Of a DNA stretch of 64,000 nucleotides, positions 42,494 through 54,233 are shown piece by piece. How positions within the stretch are numbered: position 1 is the first letter of the stretch; the number at the start of each line of letters is the position of its first letter. Under the pieces are notes generated by a model that saw only the letters and a program-made list of their open reading frames with translations, was not told the DNA's origin and made no database searches. The position numbers and the translations under genes were made by a program. The stretch lies in the NCBI RefSeq assembly GCF_900103405.1, contig NZ_FNHX01000009.1, positions 1 through 64,000 of the forward strand, in the 5' to 3' direction. Origin of the DNA: Polaromonas sp. JS666. Its GTDB lineage: Bacteria; Pseudomonadota; Gammaproteobacteria; Burkholderiales; Burkholderiaceae_C.

Positions 42494-44257
42494 TTACGGC
42501 GCGGCCCGCTCGACCAGGTACTCTTTGGCGTACCAAAAGGTTTCGGGCGACTTGAAGGCGCCCAGCGTACCTTCTTTTTCGTCCTGGCGCGAACGCAGGT
42601 CCCAGCGCTCGTCAATGACGCGGCATGGCTCGCAGGGCTTTTCCCCGGGGCGGCGCTGCACCAGCGCATAGCGCGTGTTCTTGAAGAGCGCCTCCATGTC
42701 CTGGTAATCCACCGGCTGCGCGGCGAAGTAAGGCACGATTTTGGCGCCGGGGACGATGAATTCGTAGCGCTCGAAATGCCCGTTGAAGTTGCTGGGCACT
42801 GATACCGCCTGGCCTTTGAGCAGTGCATTGGTTTCCGCGCGGAAGCGGCCCATGTCGCCGTTGAAGGGTGCGGTGACCCAGGCCAGCGCGAACAGCACCG
42901 CAAAGCTGCTGAGCGCGGCGACGGGCCGGCTCCATCGGGGCCTGGCCATGCCCGCGATGCAGGCGGCGGCCAGCACGGCCAGGAAAATCCAGTACAGCGG
43001 CGAGAACAGCCAGGTGTCCTGCGTGGCGCGCAGGCCGCCATAGCCGATCAGGCCCATGGCCAGCGCGCCTATGAGGCAGATCACCAGGGTCAGGCTGAAC
43101 CAGATGCGCGCGATGCGCTCCCAGTAGAGCGCGATCAGCACGGCCAGCGCCGGCATGGCGGGAATCAGGTAGCGCGTGGAACGCTGCGTGGGCACCATGA
43201 ACACCAGCGCAAAGGCCAGCAGCCAGATCCACAGGGCTTTTTCGGTGTCGCTGATGGACTGGCCCGTGCCCTTGCGCTGGCGCCAGGCTTTCCATGCCGC
43301 CCAGGTGCAGCCCACCGCAACAGGCAGCAGGAACAGCGCGTTGGAGTAGTAGCCCGTGAGAATGGTCAGGATGCCGCTGCTGCCGCTGAAGGCAATGGCG
43401 AAGTAGCCTTTGGACGAATTCATCTTGCCGGCGTTCTCGCCGACGACGAATTCGCGCCAGACTTCGCCCGGCTGCGGGTCTATGGCAAACCAGAGGCCGA
43501 AAATCGCCAGAGCCAGCGCGCAAATGGCCGCCACCTTGAGGCCGTCGGCGACGATGCCGGGCCGCAAAACTTCCCAGGCCGGCTTGCGCGCGCCCAGCAG
43601 CTGGTAGCACAGCGCCAGCGCGAAGCCCACCGGCACCACCATGACGAAAGACTTGTAAAGGCAGCCTATGCCGATGGCGATGCCCGCCAGCAGCGGAAAC
43701 TGCCAGCGCGAGGCCAGCAGCTTCGCCGGCGACCAGGCCACTGCGAAGAACACGCCGAACAGCCAGAAGGTTTCGGGCGCGCTCGTCAAGTAGGGCCGGC
43801 CGTAGCGGTAGGTGCTGAAGAAAGACAGGTAGACGATGGCCGCGATGGCGCCCATGGCCAGCGCATGGCGGCGCCGATCGGCCGGCGCGGTTTCGCCCTG
43901 GACGACCTTCCAGGCCAGCAGCGCCGTCATCAGCGCGATAGCCCAGGTGTAGGCAATGCTGGGCAGGCGCAAGTTGAGCAGCGTCCAGTGCTCGCCCCAG
44001 CCGCCGGCCACCATGGCCTGCCAGAACAGCACGGGCGGTTTGGTGTTGCGCATGAAGTCGTAGGAACTTACCAGCGGCAGCCAGTTGCCGGTTTGCGCCG
44101 TGAGCCGCGCGATGTGGGCATAAACCAGCTCGTCGCCGTTGCGCGGGATGTGGTCGCCGCCCAGGCCGAACAAATAGCCCAGGGCGACCAGCAGGGCCAG
44201 CCCTATCCAGATGCGGTGGGCGGGAAAGCGTGTTTTCAGGGACTCAGGGCTTGTCAT
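42494..44257 (-). CDS. ArnT-like glycosyltransferase (PMT/GT-C family)
   Basis: The 587-residue, about twelve-helix protein belongs to the lipid-linked sugar transferases (GT-C) that include ArnT. The first periplasmic loop has the acidic pair near HIPRNGDELVYAHIA and the NTKPPVLFWQ segment. Such enzymes move a sugar from undecaprenyl phosphate to lipid A or another envelope acceptor. The start is ambiguous (44257 or 44263), both inside the gtrA-like gene, so translation is coupled. The set with GtrA-like and GT9 proteins suggests a lipid-linked sugar modification of LPS. Confidence 0.85.
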   Translation of the reverse strand: MTSPESLKTRFPAHRIWIGLALLVALGYLFGLGGDHIPRNGDELVYAHIARLTAQTGNWLPLVSSYDFMRNTKPPVLFWQAMVAGGWGEHWTLLNLRLPSIAYTWAIALMTALLAWKVVQGETAPADRRRHALAMGAIAAIVYLSFFSTYRYGRPYLTSAPETFWLFGVFFAVAWSPAKLLASRWQFPLLAGIAIGIGCLYKSFVMVVPVGFALALCYQLLGARKPAWEVLRPGIVADGLKVAAICALALAIFGLWFAIDPQPGEVWREFVVGENAGKMNSSKGYFAIAFSGSSGILTILTGYYSNALFLLPVAVGCTWAAWKAWRQRKGTGQSISDTEKALWIWLLAFALVFMVPTQRSTRYLIPAMPALAVLIALYWERIARIWFSLTLVICLIGALAMGLIGYGGLRATQDTWLFSPLYWIFLAVLAAACIAGMARPRWSRPVAALSSFAVLFALAWVTAPFNGDMGRFRAETNALLKGQAVSVPSNFNGHFERYEFIVPGAKIVPYFAAQPVDYQDMEALFKNTRYALVQRRPGEKPCEPCRVIDERWDLRSRQDEKEGTLGAFKSPETFWYAKEYLVERAAP

Positions 44258-44777
44258 GGACATCGGCGGGCGGTGGGTGCGCGGCGGCATCGGCCGTAAT
44301 TTTGGCGCGGCGGCGGCGGAAAGTCATGCGGTCATTGGCCACAAAATTGCAGACGCTGGACAGCACGATGGCCAGCACATTGGCCAGCAGGTAGTGCATG
44401 TACAGGGCCAGCCATTTGGTCAGCAGCGACTGCAGCACGATGGCCAGGCCGGCGGCCATCACATATTTGGAAAACAGGAACAGCGCCGAATGATGGACTT
44501 CGTGCTTGCGGTCGCGCCAGGTCAGGCGCCGGTTCCAGTAGAAGTTGCTGATGGTGGCGACGGTGATGGCCAGCGCGATGGAGTAGTTGAGCCGGTCATG
44601 GAAATCCGCGATCCAGCTGAACAAAAACTCCTGCGCGAGGTAGAGCACCGCGAGGTTGACCACCGTGCCAGTGGCACCCACCACGCCGAACTTGATGAAG
44701 CGCCAGCGCACCATGGGTTGCAGGCGTTCGGGCAGGCGCCGTATCACGGCCTCGGCAAAGGATCGGAGTGTGGACAT
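44244..44777 (-). CDS. GtrA family membrane protein
   Basis: The 177-residue protein has four membrane helices of the GtrA family: FIKFGVVGATGTVVNLAVLY at the start of the domain and LANVLAIVLSSVCNFVANDR at the end, the latter with the typical N-F motif. GtrA proteins are thought to flip undecaprenyl-phosphate sugars. The C-terminus is basic and His-rich. It lies 15 bp after the GT9 gene and overlaps the ArnT-like gene. Confidence 0.87.
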   Translation of the reverse strand: MSTLRSFAEAVIRRLPERLQPMVRWRFIKFGVVGATGTVVNLAVLYLAQEFLFSWIADFHDRLNYSIALAITVATISNFYWNRRLTWRDRKHEVHHSALFLFSKYVMAAGLAIVLQSLLTKWLALYMHYLLANVLAIVLSSVCNFVANDRMTFRRRRAKITADAAAHPPPADVHDKP

Positions 44778-44792
44778 CAGGGGTGTAGGGGT

Positions 44793-46030
44793 TCAGGGTG
44801 CCGCCAGGCACTCGCGCGCCTTGGCCAATACGGTGTCCGGTGCAATGACTTTCAGGCACTGGTTGTCGCCGTCGCAGTAAGACGAGCGGTGGTTGTAGGC
44901 GGTCAGGCAGGGCGAGCAGGGCCACTGGCTGTAAAAGGAATGGCACTGCGGCGTGAGCGGCGCATACAGGCCCGGGGTTTCGGGGCCGAACAGCATCAGC
45001 GTCCAGATCGGGGTGAGCGCCGCGAACTGGCCCGGCCCGCCGTCGTTGGTGACCAGCAGGCGCGCCACATGGAACAGCGCCAGCAGCTCGGAAATCGAAC
45101 GCGTGTAGCCGGTGAGATCGATGACCGGGCTATCCGGAAAGGCTGCGTGCACATTGGCCACCAGCTGCCGCGCCAGCGCCTGGTCGTCCTTCAGGCCAAT
45201 CACGGCCACGGCGCAGCCGTCGGCCACCAGGCCCCGGCACAGCGCGGTGTAGGAATCCAGCGGCCAGGCGCGTATCGGCAGGATGCCGCCGCCCGGGTAG
45301 ACCAGCACCAGCGGCTTGCCGGCGATCGCGGGGAAGTCCTGCGCGAGGCGGGCCTGGATGCCCGGCACCAGCGCCGGGTCCAGCTGCACGTGCGGCGGCG
45401 GTTTGCCGGTGCCCGTGGCCGCCAGGTTGGCCGGCAGTTTGGACTTGGGCACGGCGGTCGAATCGATCGCGCGCGCCAGCGTCAGGAACTGCGCGCTGAT
45501 GTGGTGGTAGGGGTTGTAGGGCACGGGCCGGTTGATGTGCGAGCCGCGGTACAGGCCCTCCTGCGTGTGGCGGTGAAAGCCCACGCGGATGCGCGCGCCG
45601 CTGGCGTACGACAGCAGGCTGCTGATGCGCGAGAACAGCTCGCAGTCAATCGCCACATCGACATGCGCGCGGCGCAGCTCGCCAATCGCCTTCCACAGGC
45701 TGGACAGCAGGCCGCCCAGCGATTTGTCGTCCACCGTATGCACGTTGGCCGGGTCCACCACCTGCATGAGATCCAGGATTTCGCGGTTCTTGCCGAACAG
45801 CAGGGCGTGCAGCGGCGCATCGGGGTAGCGCTGCTTCAGGCGCGCGAACATCTCGTGGGCCAGCACCAGGCTGCCCATTTCCGACAGCAAGATCACCACG
45901 ATGGCGCGCGGCGCCTGGTCCGCCTTGCCCTCCTTGCGAAAGCACCGTGCCACGGCGTTAACCGCGGACACGGCCGCGCACAGCGGAATACCTGCCCAGC
46001 GGTCTATCCAGCGTTGTAGCTTGATATTCA

Positions 46031-46031
<1 letters not shown>
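44793..46031 (-). CDS. Glycosyltransferase family 9 (heptosyltransferase-like)
   Basis: The 412-residue protein matches GT9: the N-terminal IVVILLSEMGSLVLAHEM and the C-terminal nucleotide-sugar site VTNDGGPGQFAALT. Known GT9 members add heptose to the LPS core. The C-terminus has six Cys residues (CSPC, YCDG, QCL and neighbours), unusual for a heptosyltransferase and possibly metal-binding. Its start codon overlaps the tgt stop codon (TAATG), so it is translated with tgt. Confidence 0.85.
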
Positions 46032-48287
<2,256 letters not shown>

Positions 48288-48304
48288 GAAGGCACAATTG
48301 TCCC

Positions 48305-50455
48305 ATGTCGCCACCTGGTGCTCCTGCCCGCAAAACCGCCCCGCTCGAGGCTGCGGCAGGGGAGCAGGCCGTGCCTCCTGCCAGGCCTGAAAAAGCCCCT
48401 GCCAAGTCGCCGGCGCAAAAAGCCCTGGAAAAGCTGGGCTTGCGCCGCGACATCGACCTGGCCCTGCATTTACCCCTGCGCTATGAGGACGAAACCCGCA
48501 TCGTGCGCCTGGCCGACGCCCGCGACGGCGACCTGGTGCAGATCGAGGGCGTGGTGACGCACAGCGACGTCGCCTTCCGCCCGCGCCGCCAGCTGCGTGT
48601 GACGGTGGACGACGGCAGCGACACCTGTGTGCTGCGCTTTATCAATTTTTACCCGGCCCACCAGAAGACGCTCAGCGTGGGCGCGCGCGTGCGCGTGCGC
48701 GGCGAGCTACGCGGTGGTTTTGTGGGCCGCGAAATGATCCATCCCAGCTTCAGGCTGGCCGAGGGCGAGCTGCCGGGCGCGCTGACGCCGGTCTATCCTA
48801 CGGTGGCCGGCCTGCCGCAGAACTATTTGCGCAAGGCGGTGCTCAGCGGGCTGTTCCGCGCCGACCTGCGCGAGACGCTTCCCCAGGAAGTGCTGGGCAA
48901 GGGCCTGCCGCAACCCCTGTGGAGCCTGCGCGAGGCGCTGCAGTTCCTGCACCACCCGACGCCCGACGTGTCGCTGGCCACGCTGGAAGACCGCAGCCAC
49001 CCGGCCTGGCAGCGCCTGAAAGCCGAGGAACTGCTGGCCCAGCAGCTGTCGCAGCTGCAGGCCAGGCGCATACGCGCGGCCATGCGCGCGCCGGCGCTCA
49101 CGGGCCCGGCCATGCGCGGCCCGCAATGCACGCTGGAAGAGCAATTGCTGGAACGCCTGCCTTTCCGGCTCACCGCGGCCCAGCAGCGCGTCTGCGGTGA
49201 AATTGAAGCGGACCTGAAGAAAAACATTCCCATGCACCGCCTGCTGCAGGGCGACGTGGGCGCCGGCAAGACCGTGGTGGCGGCGCTGGCCGCGGCCCGC
49301 TGCATGGACGCGGGCTGGCAGTGCGCGCTGATGGCGCCCACCGAAATCCTGGCCGAGCAGCATTTCCGCAAGCTCATAGGCTGGCTGGAGCCCCTGGGCA
49401 TCAAGACCGCCTGGCTGACCGGCAGCCAGAAGGCCAAGGAGCGGCGCGAGATGCTGGCGATGATAGAAAGCGGCGACGCCGGCCTGGTGGTGGGCACGCA
49501 TGCGGTGATCCAGGACAAGGTGAAGTTCAAAAATCTGGCGCTGGCCATCATCGACGAGCAGCACCGCTTCGGCGTGGCGCAGCGCCTGGCCCTGCGCAGC
49601 AAGATGACTGAAGGCGGCGAGGAACCTCATTTGCTCATGATGACCGCCACGCCGATTCCGCGCACCCTGGCCATGAGCTATTACGCCGACCTCGACGTCT
49701 CCACCATCGACGAGCTGCCGCCCGGCCGCACGCCCATCGTGACCAAGGTGGTCAGCGACGCGCGGCGCGACGAGGTGATCACTCGCATACGCGGCCAGCT
49801 CGCCGAGGGGCGGCAGATCTACTGGGTCTGCCCGCTGATCGAGGAAAGCGAGTCCATAGACCTGGTCAACGCGACCCAGACCCATGAAGCCCTGAGCGCG
49901 GCCCTGCCCGGCGTGATGGTCGGTCTGCTGCATTCACGCATGCCGCTGGCCGAAAAAAAGGCCGTGATGGCGCTGTTCACCGGTGGGCAGATGGGCGTGC
50001 TGGTCAGCACCACGGTGATAGAGGTGGGCGTGGACGTGCCCAATGCCTCGCTGATGGTGATAGAGCACGCCGAGCGTTTCGGCCTGAGCCAACTGCACCA
50101 GCTGCGCGGCCGGGTCGGGCGCGGGGCGGCGGCTTCGGCCTGCGTGCTGCTGTATTCCACCGGCGATGCGCCCCGGCTCGGCGAGATGGCGCGCGAGCGC
50201 CTCAAGGCCATGGCGCAGACCAATGACGGCTTCGAGATCGCCCGGCGCGACCTGGAAATCCGCGGGCCGGGCGAATTCCTGGGCGCGCGGCAGTCGGGCG
50301 CGCCCTTGCTGCGTTTTGCCGACCTCGCCACCGACACCGAGCTGCTGGCCTGGGCACGCGGCCTGGCGCCCACCATGCTGGACCAGCATGCGGAACTCGC
50401 GCACCGGCACATCCTGCGCTGGCTGGGCGGCAAGGCGGAGTACCTGAAGGCCTGA
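48305..50455 (+). CDS. recG: ATP-dependent DNA helicase RecG
   Basis: The 716-residue helicase remodels stalled forks and Holliday junctions. It has the wedge (OB-fold) domain near residues 50-160, Walker [12 protein letters not shown] near 317, the DEQH box IIDEQHRFG near 417, and the helicase C motifs ([15 protein letters not shown] and QLRGRVGRG). The first 35 residues are a Pro/Ala-rich extension compared with the E. coli enzyme. It starts 17 bp from queA on the other strand and is followed by oxyR after 42 bp. Confidence 0.96.
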   Translation: MSPPGAPARKTAPLEAAAGEQAVPPARPEKAPAKSPAQKALEKLGLRRDIDLALHLPLRYEDETRIVRLADARDGDLVQIEGVVTHSDVAFRPRRQLRVTVDDGSDTCVLRFINFYPAHQKTLSVGARVRVRGELRGGFVGREMIHPSFRLAEGELPGALTPVYPTVAGLPQNYLRKAVLSGLFRADLRETLPQEVLGKGLPQPLWSLREALQFLHHPTPDVSLATLEDRSHPAWQRLKAEELLAQQLSQLQARRIRAAMRAPALTGPAMRGPQCTLEEQLLERLPFRLTAAQQRVCGEIEADLKKNIPMHRLLQGDVGAGKTVVAALAAARCMDAGWQCALMAPTEILAEQHFRKLIGWLEPLGIKTAWLTGSQKAKERREMLAMIESGDAGLVVGTHAVIQDKVKFKNLALAIIDEQHRFGVAQRLALRSKMTEGGEEPHLLMMTATPIPRTLAMSYYADLDVSTIDELPPGRTPIVTKVVSDARRDEVITRIRGQLAEGRQIYWVCPLIEESESIDLVNATQTHEALSAALPGVMVGLLHSRMPLAEKKAVMALFTGGQMGVLVSTTVIEVGVDVPNASLMVIEHAERFGLSQLHQLRGRVGRGAAASACVLLYSTGDAPRLGEMARERLKAMAQTNDGFEIARRDLEIRGPGEFLGARQSGAPLLRFADLATDTELLAWARGLAPTMLDQHAELAHRHILRWLGGKAEYLKA

Positions 50456-50497
50456 ACACCGCGATACGGCAGGCGAGAAAAGCAGGACAATAAGCCC

Positions 50498-51496
50498 ATG
50501 ACGCTGACCGAACTCAAATACATCGTCGCCGTAGCCCGGGAAAAGCATTTCGGCAAGGGCGCCGATGCCTGCCATGTTTCCCAGCCTACGCTCAGCGTGG
50601 CCATCAAGAAGCTGGAAGAGGAGTTGCAGGTCAAGCTGTTTGAGCGCAATGCCAATGAAATCACGGTCACCCCGCTGGGCGAGGAGATCGTGCGCCAGGC
50701 CCAGAGCGTGCTCGAGCAGGCCGACAACATCCGTGAAATCGCCAAGCGCGGCAAGGACCCGCTGTCCGGCCCGCTGCGCTTGGGCGTCATTTACACCATA
50801 GGCCCTTACCTGCTGCCCGACCTGGTGCGCCAGGCCATCGCGATGACGCCGCAGATGCCGCTGATGCTGCAGGAGAATTTCACCGTCAAGCTGCTCGAGG
50901 AACTGCGCACCGGCGAGATCGACTGCGCCATCCTGGCCGAGCCCTTCCCGGACGCCAACCTGGCGATCGCGCCGCTGTATGACGAGCCCTTTATGGCGGC
51001 CGTGCCCAGCGCGCACGCGCTGGCCGCGCGCGGCGGCGTGACGGCCGAGGAGCTCAAGAAGGAAACCATGCTGCTGCTGGGCACCGGCCACTGCTTTCGC
51101 GACCATGTGCTGGAGGTCTGCCCCGAGTTCGCGCGCTTTTCCAGCAGCGCCGAGGGCATCAGCAAAAGCTTTGAGGGCTCCTCGCTGGAGACCATCAAAC
51201 ACATGGTGGCGGCCGGCATGGGCATTACGCTGGTACCCCGTTTGGGCGTGCCCAAGGAAGCGCTGGCCGAGCAGGCCGCCGCCAAAAAGGCGGTGAAAGG
51301 AAAAACCGCCCCGGGCCGCGGCAAGGTGGCCGCGGAGCAACCTTCGTTTATCAAATACCTGCCCTTCGAGGGCGACGTGCCGAGCCGGCGCGTGGTACTG
51401 GCCTGGCGGCGCAGCTTCACGCGTTATGAAGCCATCGCCGCGCTGCGCAATGCCATCTACGCCTGCGAGCTGCCCGGCGTCATCCGCCTGTCTTGA
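50498..51496 (+). CDS. oxyR: Hydrogen peroxide sensor OxyR
   Basis: The 332-residue LysR regulator has the winged helix (KYIVAVAREKHFGKGADACHVS, in two parts) and an effector domain with the redox pair Cys199 and Cys208 at exactly the E. coli positions (GTGHCFRDHVLEVC). Peroxide forms the disulfide and activates antioxidant genes. An insertion near 275-300 (Ala/Lys/Gly-rich) is seen in other betaproteobacterial OxyR proteins. The dps gene follows directly and is a natural target. recG-oxyR adjacency is common in Burkholderiales. Confidence 0.95.
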   Translation: MTLTELKYIVAVAREKHFGKGADACHVSQPTLSVAIKKLEEELQVKLFERNANEITVTPLGEEIVRQAQSVLEQADNIREIAKRGKDPLSGPLRLGVIYTIGPYLLPDLVRQAIAMTPQMPLMLQENFTVKLLEELRTGEIDCAILAEPFPDANLAIAPLYDEPFMAAVPSAHALAARGGVTAEELKKETMLLLGTGHCFRDHVLEVCPEFARFSSSAEGISKSFEGSSLETIKHMVAAGMGITLVPRLGVPKEALAEQAAAKKAVKGKTAPGRGKVAAEQPSFIKYLPFEGDVPSRRVVLAWRRSFTRYEAIAALRNAIYACELPGVIRLS

Positions 51497-51589
51497 ATCC
51501 CGCCTATGGCGCGCATTGACGGCGGCTGTTGCGGCCGCCGTCCCGATTTCGTTAAAGTTATCCCTGAATTTTTAAAAAAAGGAAACACC

Positions 51590-52102
51590 ATGGCCAAGCC
51601 TTCCGCCAAACCCAATGGAAAAGCCGCACCCTCCATCAACATCGGTATCAGTGAAAAAGACCGCGCGGCCATTGCCAAGGGCCTGAGCCGCCTGCTCGCC
51701 GACACCTACACGCTTTACCTCACCACCCACAACTTCCACTGGAATGTGACGGGCCCCATGTTCAACACGCTGCACCTGATGTTCATGACGCAGTACACCG
51801 AACTCTGGGCCGCGGTCGACCCTGTCGCCGAACGCATTCGCTCGCTGGGCCATCCCGCGCCGGGCTCTTATGCGCAGTTCAGCAAGCTGGCTTCGATTCC
51901 CGATGTGCCGGTGCTGCCGCCCAAGGCGCTCGAGATGGTGCGCATCCTGGTGCAAGGCCATGAGGCCGTGGCGCGCACCGCGCGCGAGCTGTTCCCGCTG
52001 GCCGACAAGGCCCATGACGAACCGACGGCCGATTTGCTGACCCAGCGCCTGACGGTGCACGAGCAGACCGCGTGGATGCTGCGCTCGCTGCTTGAAGAAT
52101 AA
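51590..52102 (+). CDS. dps: Dps-type ferritin-like DNA-protection protein
   Basis: The 170-residue protein forms dodecamers that oxidise and store iron with peroxide. The interface ferroxidase ligands are visible in [16 protein letters not shown] and [19 protein letters not shown] (His, Asp, Glu). The Lys/Pro-rich N-terminal tail (about 1-20) may bind DNA. An AAAAAAAGGAAA site precedes the start. It lies 93 bp after oxyR, with room for an OxyR-controlled promoter in the AT-rich 51545-51585 stretch. The end overlaps the ubiA start. Confidence 0.92.
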   Translation: MAKPSAKPNGKAAPSINIGISEKDRAAIAKGLSRLLADTYTLYLTTHNFHWNVTGPMFNTLHLMFMTQYTELWAAVDPVAERIRSLGHPAPGSYAQFSKLASIPDVPVLPPKALEMVRILVQGHEAVARTARELFPLADKAHDEPTADLLTQRLTVHEQTAWMLRSLLEE

Positions 52103-52952
52103 GCTCGCCCTCTATCTTCAGCTGATCCGCTGGAACCGCCCGGCGGGCTGGCTGCTGCTGCTATGGCCCACGCTGTCGGCGCTATGGGTGGCTTCGCACG
52201 GCTTTCCGGGCTGGCACCTGCTGACGGTGTTCACGCTGGGAACCATCCTGATGCGCAGCGCGGGCTGCTGCGTCAACGACGTGGCCGACCGGGACTTCGA
52301 CCGCCACGTCAAACGCACGGCCCAGCGGCCGGTCACCAGCGGGGCGCTGTCGGTGCGCGAAGCGCTCATCGTCGGCGCGGTGCTGGCGCTGCTGGCCTTC
52401 GGCCTGGTGCTCACCACCAATACCGCCACCATCGCCTGGTCGTTCGCGGCGCTGGCGATCGCGCTGGCCTATCCTTTTGCCAAGCGTTATGTGTCCATGC
52501 CGCAGGCCGTGCTGGGCGTGGCCTTCAGCTTCGGCATTCCCATGGCTTTTGCCGCCGTGCAGTCGCGTGTGCCGCTGCTGGCCTGGCTGCTGCTGCTGGG
52601 CAACCTGTTCTGGGTGGTGGCTTACGACACCGAGTACGCCATGGTGGACCGCGACGACGACCTCAAGATAGGCATGAAAACCTCGGCCATCACGCTGGGC
52701 CGTTTTGACGTGGCGGCGGTGATGCTGTGCTACGCCGCCTACCTGGTGGTCTGGGCCTGGGCCCTGCCGGACATGCTGCGGCAATCGCCGGTTTTTTGGG
52801 TCGCCATGGGCGTCGCCCTGCTGCAGGCCTTGTGGCATGGCTGGCTGATCCGCAGGCGCGGGCGCGAGGACTGCTTCAAGGCTTTTCGCATCAACCACTG
52901 GCTGGGTTTTGCGGTTTTTGCGGGTATCGCCCTGTCTTACCTGGGCCGCTGA
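52092..52952 (+). CDS. ubiA: 4-hydroxybenzoate polyprenyltransferase
   Basis: UbiA adds the polyprenyl tail to 4-hydroxybenzoate in ubiquinone synthesis. The 286-residue, multi-helix protein has both aspartate motifs: NDVADRDFD near residue 62 and [12 protein letters not shown] near residue 178. The best start is TTG at 52092, giving [20 protein letters not shown]; no ATG precedes the conserved R-x-D/N-R-P segment at the right distance. This start lies inside dps (11-bp overlap), so translation is probably coupled. A terminator follows at 52978. Confidence 0.92.
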   Translation: MKNKLALYLQLIRWNRPAGWLLLLWPTLSALWVASHGFPGWHLLTVFTLGTILMRSAGCCVNDVADRDFDRHVKRTAQRPVTSGALSVREALIVGAVLALLAFGLVLTTNTATIAWSFAALAIALAYPFAKRYVSMPQAVLGVAFSFGIPMAFAAVQSRVPLLAWLLLLGNLFWVVAYDTEYAMVDRDDDLKIGMKTSAITLGRFDVAAVMLCYAAYLVVWAWALPDMLRQSPVFWVAMGVALLQALWHGWLIRRRGREDCFKAFRINHWLGFAVFAGIALSYLGR

Positions 52953-52977
52953 CCGCGCAAGGCCCGGAAGGCGTCCA

Positions 52978-53008
52978 TAAAAAAAGCCCGCTTCAAGCGG
53001 GCTTTTTT
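52978..53008. terminator. Bidirectional intrinsic terminator
   Basis: GCCCGCTT (52986-52993) and AAGCGGGC (52995-53002) form a tight stem with A7 on one side and T6 on the other. It lies between the convergent ubiA and small secreted protein genes and can end both transcripts. Confidence 0.9.
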
Positions 53009-53025
53009 GCGTCAGCGCGGGCTGA

Positions 53026-53247
53026 TCAGACGGCGGCCTTCTTGGCCTTTGCCTTGCGCTTGCCTTTGCTCTTGGCCTTTGCCTTGGCGGCGGGGGCTGC
53101 TTTTTGGGCGGGTGCTGCGGCAGGCGCGGCGGCGGGGGCTGCTGCAGGTGCGGCGGCAGGAGCCTGGGCCGATGCGGACGTGGAAATCACGGCCAGGGGC
53201 ATGGCGAGGACGGCTGCGCTGATGAGGGTGGACAGGACTTTGTTCAT
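53026..53247 (-). CDS. Small secreted Ala/Pro/Lys-rich protein
   Basis: The 73-residue protein has a typical signal peptide (1-28, SASA cleavage). The mature part begins with four or more AAAP/APAA repeats and ends in a very basic AKAKAKSKGKRKAKAKK-type tail of about 20 residues. A CGGAG site precedes the start. The composition suggests a periplasmic protein binding a polyanion such as LPS, nucleic acid or peptidoglycan-linked polymer. The AP repeats arise from a GC-rich tandem DNA repeat (about 53100-53165). Small size but clear signals support it as a gene. Confidence 0.75.
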   Translation of the reverse strand: MNKVLSTLISAAVLAMPLAVISTSASAQAPAAAPAAAPAAAPAAAPAQKAAPAAKAKAKSKGKRKAKAKKAAV

Positions 53248-53390
53248 GTGAAGCTCCGGATGTTGGAAAAAGTTGTAACGCGGATGCCGCCGGGGGTGTC
53301 CCACTGTGCGTGGACCAAGACAAGCTGCACGTACGCCTGTGTTCAACGCCGGCCCCGGCCGGGCGGTTGACGCGCCCGGGGCCGGCGCGC

Positions 53391-54227
53391 TCAGGCGCCG
53401 CCGAATTCGTCGCCCAGCTCGGCGGCGCGTTGCCGGGCGGCGTGGATGGCGCGCATGAACTGCATCTTGACGCGGTCCTGCTCCATCGATGTCAGCGCAG
53501 CGTAAGTCGTGCCGCCTTTGGAGGTGACCCGCGCGCGCAGCTCCTGCGGCGGCTCGTCCGAGGCCTGCGCCAGTGCGGAGGCGCCCACAAAGGTGCCGAT
53601 CGCGAGCTGGCGCGCCTGCGCCAGGGGCAGGCCCATGTCGGTGCCGGCCTCGATCATGGCCTCGATGAAATAAAACACATAGGCCGGGCCCGAGCCGGAC
53701 AGCGCGGTCACCGCGTCCAGCTGGGCTTCCTCGGCCAGCCACAGGTAGTCGCCCGTGGGCTTGAGCACTTTTTCGATCGCCAGCTTGTCGGCGCCGGTGG
53801 CGGCCTCGCGGGCGAACAGGGCGGTCATGCCCTTGCCGACCAGCGCCGGCGTGTTGGGCATGGCGCGCACCACGCGTTCGGTGCCCAGCCAGTGCGCGAT
53901 GCTGCCGGAGCGCACGCCGGCGGCCACGCTCAGGTGCAGGGCGGTTTTGGTGTGAAAGCGCGTTTGCAGGGCCGCATCCTTGAAGACCTGCGGCTTGACC
54001 GCCCAGACGACCAGGCCGGCGGCGGCCAGCCAGGCGCCCGGGCCTTCGTGGACCTGCACGCCGAATTGCTGCGCGAGTTTGGCGCGCTGCTCGGCGAAAG
54101 GCTCGACCACCTGGACCTGGCCGGCTGGCAGGCCCTGCTTGAGCAGGCCGCCGATGATGGCGCTGGCCATGTTGCCGCCGCCTATGAAGGCGATGTGCTC
54201 GTTGTTTGCGCGGGAAGTGGAAGTCAT
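53391..54227 (-). CDS. proC: Pyrroline-5-carboxylate reductase
   Basis: ProC reduces pyrroline-5-carboxylate to proline with NAD(P)H. The 278-residue protein has the N-terminal Rossmann motif FIGGGNMASAIIGG near residue 14 and the C-terminal signature VTSKGGTTYAAL near residue 235. Length matches the family. It starts 6 bp after the phytase-like gene stop codon on the same strand and is thus last in the glpR/glpK-side gene row. The 53248-53390 gap holds no gene. Confidence 0.95.
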   Translation of the reverse strand: MTSTSRANNEHIAFIGGGNMASAIIGGLLKQGLPAGQVQVVEPFAEQRAKLAQQFGVQVHEGPGAWLAAAGLVVWAVKPQVFKDAALQTRFHTKTALHLSVAAGVRSGSIAHWLGTERVVRAMPNTPALVGKGMTALFAREAATGADKLAIEKVLKPTGDYLWLAEEAQLDAVTALSGSGPAYVFYFIEAMIEAGTDMGLPLAQARQLAIGTFVGASALAQASDEPPQELRARVTSKGGTTYAALTSMEQDRVKMQFMRAIHAARQRAAELGDEFGGA

Positions 54228-54233
54228 GCGTTG

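Noticed and set aside
44211..46019. A 602-codon plus-strand frame across gtrA and the GT9 gene
   Set aside because: Antisense to recognised genes, with a composition typical of shadow frames (Arg, Gln, His, Gly).
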